From a bacterium (lineage in GTDB: Bacteria > BMS3Abin14), in contig JARGFV010000005.1 of the NCBI GenBank assembly GCA_029210545.1, positions 1 to 47,922 on the forward strand: a stretch of DNA of 47,922 nt, read 5' to 3'. Each line of letters opens with the position of its first letter. The stretch's first letter is position 1. Made by a program: the position numbers and the translations under genes. Under the pieces are notes generated by a model. The model was given only the letters and a program-made list of their open reading frames with translations, was not told the DNA's origin and did not search any database. Positions 34,565 through 40,092 of the stretch are shown here, piece by piece.

Positions 34565-34625
34565 TCTAGGAGCCTGTCGGAGAACCCCATGCAGGCTCCT
34601 GGATATAGTTTATCGGAAGTAGCAT
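34565..34625 (+). repeat. Dispersed repeat E, copy 1 (GCCTGTCGGAGAACC)
   Basis: GCCTGTCGGAGAACC, then TGGATATAGTTTATCGGAAG and ATTTAG. It aligns with 36353-36410 at roughly 40 of 57 positions. A related inverted word (GGTTCTCCGATATGTCTAG) ends at the TPR gene stop. Confidence 0.6.
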
Positions 34626-34740
34626 TTAGACCGAAAAAAACAAATATATGGCACATTTGGTAATTCACCGGAGTTATTTACCGGTTTAATGCTCTTGTTT
34701 TCAAGAAAAGACCCAAAAAAGGGCTTTCCGAAAAACCTAC

Positions 34741-34774
34741 AGCAGCGTGTCAAGAGGTTTTCCGACACGCTGCT
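34741..34774 (-). terminator. Perfect 11-bp hairpin after the TPR gene
   Basis: AGCAGCGTGTC (34741-34751) and GACACGCTGCT (34764-34774) pair with a 12-nt loop, 41 bp past the TPR stop. There is no T tail; it is possibly another member of the CTGTCGG repeat set. Confidence 0.5.
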
Positions 34775-34815
34775 AGTCACGCCGTTGGCGTGATGTGCAG
34801 GGTTCTCCGATATGT

Positions 34816-35538
34816 CTAGTTGGCAGGGTGCCGCCCCACCTTGTCCTTTCCCAGAAAACTCATGTACATCAGGGCCTTGGCGTGATTCGGATTGGCCTTG
34901 AGGACCTCTCCCCACTGTTCGTTGGCTCTTTCCAGGAAACCGCGGGAAAAGTATGTGATCCCGAGCTGGATCCGGGCGTCCAGATAATCCGGGCGGGTTT
35001 CGATGGTTCTCGACAGGATCCCGAGGGCCTCGTCCGTCATCCCGATCTCCCTGAGTGTCACGGCCAGCCGCACCTGGATATCCGGGAAACCGGGCGACAG
35101 GTTGAGCGCTTTCCGGTATTCCTCGATGCTCTCCACGAACATACCCAGTTCTCGGTAGATATCGCCTGTCTCCTTGTGACGGTTAGCCAGCTTGCCGGCC
35201 ACGAAAGGTTCGATGGGTGCCTTTTTCCGGGACGCTCTCTGCCGGGCCTGGTCGATAACCTCCTTTGCCCGTCCGTACTGTCTCATTTCGTTGAGAGTTA
35301 CCGCCAGGTTCAGGGAGGCTTCCGTGTAGTCCGGGTTGAGCCTGACCGCTCTTTCCAGATACTCGCGGGCCCGGGGGAACTCCCCCTTTTGATAATACAG
35401 CTGGCCAAGACGGTTGCACACGTCCGCGAAGTCAGGGTTGCCGCGATAGATCGAAAGGAGAGCCCCCTCTGCCTGGTCCATGTGACCCTGGGCGATGAGG
35501 TCGTCGATCTCTGACACCGTGTACCTTTTCCCGGTCAT
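34816..35538 (-). CDS. TPR-repeat protein
   Basis: The 240-residue protein has no signal peptide and about five tetratricopeptide repeats from residue 40 on (for example FADVCNRLGQLYYQKGEFPR, ARVLERAVRLNPDYTEASL-like helices, and LDARIQLGITYFSRGFLERA). An N-terminal segment MTGKRYTVSEIDDLIAQGHM precedes them. TPR proteins serve as protein-interaction scaffolds; no partner is predicted beyond the envelope genes beside it. The start at 35536-35538 is chosen because AGGAG lies 7 nt upstream and it clears the preceding gene by 28 bp. Confidence 0.85.
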   Translation of the reverse strand: MTGKRYTVSEIDDLIAQGHMDQAEGALLSIYRGNPDFADVCNRLGQLYYQKGEFPRAREYLERAVRLNPDYTEASLNLAVTLNEMRQYGRAKEVIDQARQRASRKKAPIEPFVAGKLANRHKETGDIYRELGMFVESIEEYRKALNLSPGFPDIQVRLAVTLREIGMTDEALGILSRTIETRPDYLDARIQLGITYFSRGFLERANEQWGEVLKANPNHAKALMYMSFLGKDKVGRHPAN

Positions 35539-35566
35539 TTGCGCGCTCCTCTTTGCCTGCACCGGG

Positions 35567-36289
35567 TCAGTGTCCGCTGCCTCCCTGGGCATCCGGCAAG
35601 GCCGCGTCAGCTTCCCCGGCCAGTTTACGGGCACGATCAAGGATCGGATCCGGGAAGGGGCCTTGCAGGACCCGTCCGGTCCTTGCCAGCGCCGCCTGGG
35701 GTTTGTCCTTGTTGAGATAGAAAGAAGCGATTCCCAGCTCGTGTTCCCCCTCTTTCGTCAGCAGTTCGGTGACTCGTTCATCGGCCTCTTCGACCCATTC
35801 CCCCCCGGGGTAGGTTTCAAGATACCTTTGAAAGAGGACCCTGGCTTCACGAATGATCGAAATATCCCGATCGTGGGGGAGGTAGCGTTTGATCGAAAAG
35901 AAACCGAGGCGCATCTTTTCCAGCTGCCTGACCTTGGAGAGGGCCTGGTAGAACAGCGCTTTTTCCGCGAAGGGACCGCCGGGGTACGATAACAGGTAGG
36001 TTCCGTAGCCGACTTCGGCTTCGGACAGTTTTCCCTGCCTGTAGCGCGTCTCGGCCAGCAGGAACTGGACTTCTCCACCGAGCCGGGTCCCGGCTGTGAT
36101 GAACTTGAGATCTTCCAGCGTTTCCTGGGCAGCCTCGTAGCGGTGCTTTTCCATGCTGGTTCTCGCCTGGTCCAGCCTCTCTTCCGGAGATTCCTCCCTG
36201 ACCTGGGGGGCCGAACAGGAAACGGTCACCAGAGCCAGGGCCGTGACAAGGGCAACGGCTGTAAAATGCATTTTTTTTAGATCATTCAT
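35567..36289 (-). CDS. bamD: BamD-like outer-membrane assembly lipoprotein
   Basis: The 240-residue lipoprotein has a lipobox at VTVSC (Cys25) after a 24-residue signal, then TPR-like repeats (PEERLDQARTSMEKHRYEAA, FLLAETRYRQGKLSEAEVGY, VLFQRYLETYPGGEWVEEAD) in the spacing of BamD/YfiO. BamD is a required part of the complex that inserts beta-barrel proteins in the outer membrane. The MNDLKK start is preferred because it gives an intact lipoprotein signal; upstream in-frame codons would bury it. It leads the bamD-TPR gene pair. Confidence 0.88.
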   Translation of the reverse strand: MNDLKKMHFTAVALVTALALVTVSCSAPQVREESPEERLDQARTSMEKHRYEAAQETLEDLKFITAGTRLGGEVQFLLAETRYRQGKLSEAEVGYGTYLLSYPGGPFAEKALFYQALSKVRQLEKMRLGFFSIKRYLPHDRDISIIREARVLFQRYLETYPGGEWVEEADERVTELLTKEGEHELGIASFYLNKDKPQAALARTGRVLQGPFPDPILDRARKLAGEADAALPDAQGGSGH

Positions 36290-36352
36290 TGGTCCGCCTT
36301 TATGCGTCAACTCCCTGTCCGGATAGCGCGGCTGTGAATCTTCATGCACGAG

Positions 36353-36410
36353 ACTGTCGGAGAACCTTGACAGATACATGGATATGATTTGTCTGAAGCT
36401 GTTAGTATGG
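36353..36410 (+). repeat. Dispersed repeat E, copy 2
   Basis: GACTGTCGGAGAACC, then ATGGATATGATTTGTCTGAAG and TGTTAG. It is similar to 34565-34625, in the same orientation, and together they bracket the TPR and BamD genes. Confidence 0.55.
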
Positions 36411-36433
36411 ATAAAAATGGCTCCATGTGTCAA
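36410..36433 (-). promoter_or_regulatory. Possible promoter of bamD-TPR
   Basis: Leftward TTGACA (36428-36433) followed after about 18 nt by CATACT. The -10 is a poor match, so this is tentative. It starts directly after the hairpin at 36435-36490. Confidence 0.4.
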
Positions 36434-36434
36434 G

Positions 36435-36490
36435 GAAACCCTAAATCCCGCAATCGGGCTATAGTGACCCGATTGCGGATTTAGGGTTTC
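36435..36490. terminator. Long inverted repeat at a pseudogene breakpoint
   Basis: GAAACCCTAAATCCCGCAAT-CGGG (36435-36458) pairs with CCCGATTGCGGATTTAGGGTTTC (36468-36490; split as CCCGATTGCGG and ATTTAGGGTTTC) with one bulged base and a 9-nt loop. The right arm is coding sequence of an MBL-hydrolase fragment; the left arm is its inverted copy. Confidence 0.8.
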
Positions 36491-36609
36491 TTGTTCTCAG
36501 CCACATCAACCCGGGTCCGGAGCCGGAAACCCTCGCCCTCCTTGCCCGGAAATATTTCGACGGTGAAGTTGTTGTTGCCGAGGACGGGATGGTGATTAAC
36601 TTAGTTTAG
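36469..36609 (+). pseudogene. C-terminal fragment of an MBL-fold hydrolase
   Basis: One frame reads PIADLGFLVLSHINPGPEPE, then LALLARKYFDGEVVV and AEDGMVINL before a TAG. This matches the last 45 or so residues of RNase Z/MBL-type hydrolases (LSH histidine, then AEDGM..L). There is no start or upstream domain; the frame ends abruptly at the inverted repeat, where the sequence folds back on itself. I interpret it as the decayed tail of a gene cut by an inverted duplication. The same family is intact at 11525-12292, but this tail is not a close copy of it. Confidence 0.6.
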
Positions 36610-36611
36610 AA

Positions 36612-36745
36612 TAGTGTACGGTCTACTGTTTACAGTCAGAGCCCGTGAAAAACGGCGGGACCCTGTCTCCTCGGATTCCCGCCGTTTCTTGTCTTTTCGT
36701 TTGTGAACTGTGAACCGTTTACCGTGAACTGTAAACGGTAACGCC
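36612..36745. repeat. Inverted pair of CTGTAAACCGTGAAC microrepeats around a terminator
   Basis: GTGTACGGTCTACTGTTTAC (36614-36633) faces GTGAACTGTGAACCGTTTAC and GTGAACTGTAAACGG (36704-36738), with the terminator hairpin of the zinc-ribbon gene in between. Confidence 0.65.
36650..36687 (-). terminator. Terminator after the small zinc-ribbon gene
   Basis: AAACGGCGGGA and TCCCGCCGTTT arms pair perfectly over 11 bp, with a T5 run on the leftward strand. Confidence 0.8.
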
Positions 36746-36747
36746 AG

Positions 36748-36855
36748 TTACTCCTCCTTCTCGAAGCTGTCGGCTGCTCCACAGGAGGGACATTTTTTAG
36801 GTTTGCAGCGGCCTTCCATGGTCTTACCACATTCCCTGCACTTGAATACAGCCAT
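36748..36855 (-). CDS. 35-residue RCKP-type rubredoxin-like zinc-ribbon protein
   Basis: Too short for most gene finders. The product begins MAVFKCRECGKTMEGRCKPK and continues KCPSCGAADSFEKEE. Two CxxC knuckles (CREC and CPSC) around an RCKPKK stretch match the small rubredoxin-like proteins of anaerobes that bind zinc or iron. AAGGAG precedes the ATG by 6 nt. It follows the Fur/PerR-like gene on the same strand with a 72-bp gap, and a terminator follows it, so a regulator-linked role in redox or oxidative stress is plausible but unproven. Confidence 0.85.
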   Translation of the reverse strand: MAVFKCRECGKTMEGRCKPKKCPSCGAADSFEKEE

Positions 36856-36927
36856 GGGAAACTCCTTTTGGTTAGATATCAGATATCAGTAATCAGGTTT
36901 CAGATCACTGACTACTGGCTACTGCCC

Positions 36928-37344
36928 TTATCGGCATTCCCCGCAGAGGCCCACCAGGTGGATCTGGACGTGGTGGACTTCAAAGGACCCGGCTTCGGCG
37001 ATGAAAGGCGTCAGGTTGCTTTCATGACCATCATCGAGATCGCAGATGCTGCGGCAGGATCTGCAGAAGGTGTGGACGTGTTCCCATGTCGCCGGATCGT
37101 AGTGGGCCCTTTCCGGGTTTATGGTGAGTTCCTGCAACTCTCCCATGTCCCGCAGAGTCTGGAGCGTCTTGTAAACGGTGGTGAATGAGATGGCCGGATG
37201 AACCTTGAGAACCTGCCGGTAGATGTCCTCTGCCGAGGGATGGTCACGATTTCCCTGGAGCAGTTTGAAGATACTCACCCTCTGCGGTGTGATCTTGAGT
37301 CCCGACTCGCGGAACCTGGCAACAATCTCTTCAATGTCACGCAT
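36928..37344 (-). CDS. Fur-family regulator, PerR-like
   Basis: The 138-residue dimeric metal-dependent repressor has the winged-helix domain (ITPQRVSIFKLLQGN and SFTTVYKTLQTLRDMGEL) and the dimerisation/metal domain, with structural zinc ligands CRSC (94, 97) and CGEC (134, 137), and the regulatory-site HYDPATWEHVH. Both zinc pairs and the lack of a Zur-type ligand set favour Fur or PerR. PerR is preferred because a rubredoxin-like gene is downstream, a common pairing in anaerobes; iron uptake genes are absent. AGGAG lies 8 nt before the ATG. Confidence 0.88.
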   Translation of the reverse strand: MRDIEEIVARFRESGLKITPQRVSIFKLLQGNRDHPSAEDIYRQVLKVHPAISFTTVYKTLQTLRDMGELQELTINPERAHYDPATWEHVHTFCRSCRSICDLDDGHESNLTPFIAEAGSFEVHHVQIHLVGLCGECR

Positions 37345-37423
37345 TCGGTATTCTCCTGGTAACCATGGTGTTTGATCCTAAAACGCTTATAAAGATTAAC
37401 GGGAAAGTCAATAAGGGGGAGAA

Positions 37424-37620
37424 GTCCACAGTTAACAGTTTGCGGTTTACAGTCAAATAAAAGCACAAAACTGAAAATCGTGGATTATTGTGTTGCGCCG
37501 TTTTCTATTTAGATAAATGCCCGGGTGTTCAGGGGATGGTAGATGATGTCGGAGGAGAAGTGTGTCAGCCTCGAACTGTAAGCTGTAAACTGTACACCGT
37601 AAACTGTACACCGTAAACTT
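37424..37620. repeat. CTGTAAACCGTGAAC-type microrepeats upstream of the Fur gene
   Basis: ACAGTTAACAGTTTGCGGTT (37428-37447) and, facing it, GAACTGTAAGCTGTAAACTG then ACACCGTAAACTGTACACCG (37572-37618). They lie between the Fur gene and the small membrane protein gene. Confidence 0.6.
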
Positions 37621-37622
37621 CC

Positions 37623-37856
37623 CTACCACAGATGCCAGTCCTTCCAGTCCTTTTCCATTGTTTCGATGAAAAAGCCGAGAATGGGGAAGTAAAGAACCAG
37701 GAGCGGTGCGATGGAGGGGAAGGTGACCCAGAAGGGGGCCGATCCCAGGAGAGAAACGATGATGACGAGAGCCAGGACACCCAGGAAGAACCTCAAGGAG
37801 CCGTACTTCCACCCTGTGGCGGAATAGCGCTTTACGCTTGACCAATCGTAATACAT
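37623..37856 (-). CDS. Small two-helix membrane protein, function unknown
   Basis: The 77-residue product begins MYYDWSSVKRYSATGWKYG, has two hydrophobic helices (about 20-39 and 42-65), and ends MEKDWKDWHLW. It contains no recognised domain. MYYDWS is chosen as start because GGGGG lies 6 nt upstream; an 11-residue extension is possible. It stands alone between microrepeat spacers, and a perfect 18-bp inverted repeat lies on its upstream side. Confidence 0.65.
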   Translation of the reverse strand: MYYDWSSVKRYSATGWKYGSLRFFLGVLALVIIVSLLGSAPFWVTFPSIAPLLVLYFPILGFFIETMEKDWKDWHLW

Positions 37857-37927
37857 GGCTGCCCCCCGGCTGAATGTGGAAGAGTTCACCTGCTTCCAGT
37901 AAAAAACAGGTGGCCGATGATGTCAAG

Positions 37928-37993
37928 CCACAAAAAACGGTGACCATAAAGATCACCACCATCCAGGTTGCCACAGGTCACCGTTTTTTGTGG
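37928..37993. repeat. Perfect 18-bp inverted repeat
   Basis: CCACAAAAAACGGTGACC (37928-37945) and its exact reverse complement (37976-37993) flank a 30-nt loop. A T run on each strand would let it terminate transcription in either direction. Confidence 0.75.
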
Positions 37994-38079
37994 ATCAGCA
38001 GCATGGCGGGAAACCATGTCTCGCCTGTTACGAGGGGTTCACGGTTGGATGTTTGATCTGAACTTGGAACCCGGAACTT

Positions 38080-38130
38080 TGATGGACGCGCAAAAAGTCC
38101 CGGATTGGACTTTTTGCGACCCTATCAACT
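38080..38130 (+). repeat. Composite hairpin repeat, fragment R6
   Basis: GATGGACGCGCAAAAAGTCC leads into a perfect CGCAAAAAGTCC/GGACTTTTTGCG hairpin, then ACCCTATCAAC. It corresponds to the first stem of module A joined to a module C end. Confidence 0.75.
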
Positions 38131-38144
38131 TTGAACTCGGAACT

Positions 38145-38184
38145 CCCAAAAAAACAGGGTCCTGCAGGGCCCTGTTTTTTTGGG
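38145..38184. terminator. Perfect 15-bp T/A-tailed hairpin
   Basis: CCCAAAAAAACAGGG (38145-38159), 10-nt loop, CCCTGTTTTTTTGGG (38170-38184). It is shaped like a bidirectional terminator, but no gene ends directly next to it. Confidence 0.7.
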
Positions 38185-38415
38185 GCTGCCCTTCGACGCG
38201 CTCCCCTCATTGTCGCGGGGTTGCTTGCTCAGGACTACCACCCTCCGACAGGCTCAACGGTCCTTTTCCTCATCTACCCTGAGATTGTCGAAGGGTGGTG
38301 CCGAAGGCGAGACTTCCCCCTTCGCTCATAATGGGCTACGGGGGACAAGCTCACTGTTGACCTTCGGTCAAGTTCTCGTCTCGCTTTCTTTCCTTACATG
38401 GCCTGCCATGAGCAA

Positions 38416-38453
38416 ATAACGAAGCCCGCCTTGTATAAGGCGGGCTTCGTTAT
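38416..38453 (-). terminator. Hairpin downstream of tRNA-Leu
   Basis: ATAACGAAGCCCGCCTT (38416-38432), loop GTAT, AAGGCGGGCTTCGTTAT (38437-38453): 17 perfect pairs, 9 bp past the tRNA 3' end. Probable tRNA-Leu terminator. Confidence 0.75.
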
Positions 38454-38461
38454 GCGTCGAA

Positions 38462-38548
38462 TGGTGCCGAAGGCGAGACTCGAACTCGCACAGGCGGTTG
38501 CCCACCACCCCCTCAAGATGGCGTGTCTACCAGTTCCACCACTTCGGC
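38462..38548 (-). tRNA. tRNA-Leu (anticodon GAG), CCA encoded
   Basis: Read leftward: acceptor GCCGAAG pairs with CTTCGGC, followed by A and CCA. The D arm contains GTGGAACTGGTAGACAC, the anticodon arm is CCATC-TTGAGGG-GGTGG (anticodon GAG), and a long type II variable arm and T arm GAGTTCGAGTCTC are present. The length is 87 nt with CCA. In related genomes a tRNA-Leu often follows secG; here an envelope and regulator block separates them. Confidence 0.96.
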
Positions 38549-38561
38549 AAAATGAGGGCCT

Positions 38562-38590
38562 ATTATTTTCAAAGGCCCGTCGTTTGTCAA
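38562..38590 (-). promoter_or_regulatory. Sigma70-type promoter of tRNA-Leu
   Basis: Leftward TTGACA (38585-38590), 17-nt spacer, AATAAT (38562-38567). A perfect 12-bp inverted repeat AGGTTTGAAAAC/GTTTTCAAACCT (38590-38601 and 38625-38636) lies immediately upstream. Confidence 0.75.
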
Positions 38591-38660
38591 GGTTTGAAAA
38601 CGGTAGGATGTCCGACGGCTTGCTGTTTTCAAACCTGTCGTCTGAAGATAGAAATATAAG

Positions 38661-38695
38661 AGAGTTGTTAAGCGAAGCCTAACAACTCTTTTATT
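38661..38695 (+). terminator. Terminator-like hairpin upstream of galU
   Basis: AGAGTTGTTA (38661-38670), 9-nt loop, TAACAACTCT (38680-38689), then TTTTATT. It points rightward toward galU with no gene upstream on that strand, so it may be a leader attenuator or protect galU from upstream read-through. Confidence 0.6.
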
Positions 38696-38751
38696 CATAT
38701 AGGCAAATCTGTTATATTTTCCTGATAGATTCCAACAAGAAGGGAGTCCGC

Positions 38752-39627
38752 TTGAAGGTCACCAAGGTCGTCATCCCGGCTGCGGGGAAAGGTACCCGAT
38801 TCCTCCCCGCCACCAAATCGGTCCCGAAGGAGCTCTTGCCCCTCGTCGACAGGCCCCTTATCCACGAGGTCGTGTTGGAAGCGGCCCGTTCGGGTATCCG
38901 GGACCTGATCCTCGTGACGGCGGAGGGCAAGGAGGCCGTTCAGAGATATTTCGAAAAAGATCCGGCCCTGGAGAATTTCCTGGAGGCAAGGGGAGAACTG
39001 GGTTTTTTGGAGCAGGTGAAAGCAGTGTCCGGGATGGTGCGGGTCAGTTCGGTGATCCAGGACAGCCCCAGAGGCCTGGGTCACGCCATCCTCTGTTCCC
39101 GGGGACTTGTGGGAAATGATCCTTTCGCTGTGATCCTTCCCGACGATCTCATCGATTCCGTTGTTCCCTGTGTGGCTCAGCTCGCAGACCTTTTTGTCCG
39201 GACAGGGAAGACCATCGTCGCTCTCCAGGAGGTCCCCGGGGACCAGACCCATCTTTACGGGATCGCCGACGGGGAAAGGACCGATCCGGGTGTCTACAGG
39301 ATCCGGAAGTTCGTGGAAAAACCGCCTCCCGGTTCCGCGCCCTCGAACCTCGCCGTGATCGGGAGGTACATCCTGGTGCCGGAGATATACGATCTCATCG
39401 AGGGAGTCCAGCCTGGTGTCGGCGGAGAGATCCAGCTTACCGACGCCCTTGACCGGCTGGCCGTAGAGGACGAGGTTTACGGGCTTGTTTTCGAGGGGTT
39501 GAGACATGACGCCGGGACCCGGCTCGGTTTTCTCATGGCCAATATCCATTACGGACTCAAGGATGAGGAGCTTGGGCCACCTCTCCTCCGATACATTACC
39601 GATAAAATAGCGGCAGGCGGAACCTGA
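38752..39627 (+). CDS. galU: UTP-glucose-1-phosphate uridylyltransferase
   Basis: GalU makes UDP-glucose for polysaccharide and lipopolysaccharide synthesis. The 291-residue protein has the N-terminal nucleotide-binding loop VIPAAGKGTRFLPATKSVPK, the DDLIDS/PDDL metal region, GVYRIRKFVEKP and GEIQLTDALD. The start is TTG with GGGAG 5 nt upstream; the family begins exactly here and no ATG is available. It heads an apparent six-gene operon: hsp20 starts in the base after the galU stop. Confidence 0.96.
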   Translation: MKVTKVVIPAAGKGTRFLPATKSVPKELLPLVDRPLIHEVVLEAARSGIRDLILVTAEGKEAVQRYFEKDPALENFLEARGELGFLEQVKAVSGMVRVSSVIQDSPRGLGHAILCSRGLVGNDPFAVILPDDLIDSVVPCVAQLADLFVRTGKTIVALQEVPGDQTHLYGIADGERTDPGVYRIRKFVEKPPPGSAPSNLAVIGRYILVPEIYDLIEGVQPGVGGEIQLTDALDRLAVEDEVYGLVFEGLRHDAGTRLGFLMANIHYGLKDEELGPPLLRYITDKIAAGGT

Positions 39628-40092
39628 ATGAAAAGGAAAGATTTTATCTGGGACACCGGATGGACGTTAAACCGGTTTGTCCGGTTGATCCACGGGTTCT
39701 CAGGCAGGGTCCCCATGGCCCCTGACTGGGCTGGTGAAACGGCCCATCCGCCCGTGGATATCGTCCAGGATGACCGGGGGCTGCTTATCGAACTGGAAGC
39801 TCCCGGCATGGTTCGGGAGGACCTTGCTGTCGGTATCGATGGTGAGCGTCTCACCATCGAGGGTTACAAGGCCGGACGACTTGATTCGGGCTGCCTCAGG
39901 TACCTTTGCCTTGAAAGGGAGTTCGGTGTGTTCCGGCGCGTCATCGATATCCCGGCCAACGTGGATACCTCAGGTGTAAGCGCTGAACTTGCCAATGGGG
40001 TCCTGCGGATCAGGCTGCCCCTGGTCAGTGACAGGCGTAAAGCGGTGGTCAAGGTGCCCATTGCCGGTGGGACCGGGGTGGAAAATGAGTGA
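39628..40092 (+). CDS. Small heat-shock protein (Hsp20/alpha-crystallin)
   Basis: The 154-residue ATP-independent holdase has the alpha-crystallin domain at about 40-140 (PPVDIVQDDRGLLIELEAPG, FGVFRRVIDIPANVD and the closing GVLRIRLP). Such proteins bind unfolding proteins until ClpB/DnaK or Lon take over. It directly abuts galU and overlaps lon by 8 nt, so holdase and protease are made together. No dedicated promoter or heat-shock operator was seen. Confidence 0.93.
   Translation: MKRKDFIWDTGWTLNRFVRLIHGFSGRVPMAPDWAGETAHPPVDIVQDDRGLLIELEAPGMVREDLAVGIDGERLTIEGYKAGRLDSGCLRYLCLEREFGVFRRVIDIPANVDTSGVSAELANGVLRIRLPLVSDRRKAVVKVPIAGGTGVENE

Larger units (their letters stand above)
34276..34815. 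other. Spacer upstream of the LysM gene, 540 bp
   Basis: The spacer contains the LysM promoter and leader, a plus-strand stretch resembling a degraded cobalamin riboswitch, several CTGTCGGAGAACC-type repeats (about 34510-34615) and a perfect hairpin at 34741-34774. No coding region. Confidence 0.6.
37857..38461. other. Gene-free spacer, 605 bp
   Basis: It contains three perfect inverted repeats (listed separately), composite repeat fragment R6, a GGAACCCGGAACTTTGATGG microrepeat, and a CCTTCGACGCGCTCC / GAGATTGTCGAAGGGTGG repeat (about 38190-38300). No ORF with a ribosome site. Confidence 0.6.
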
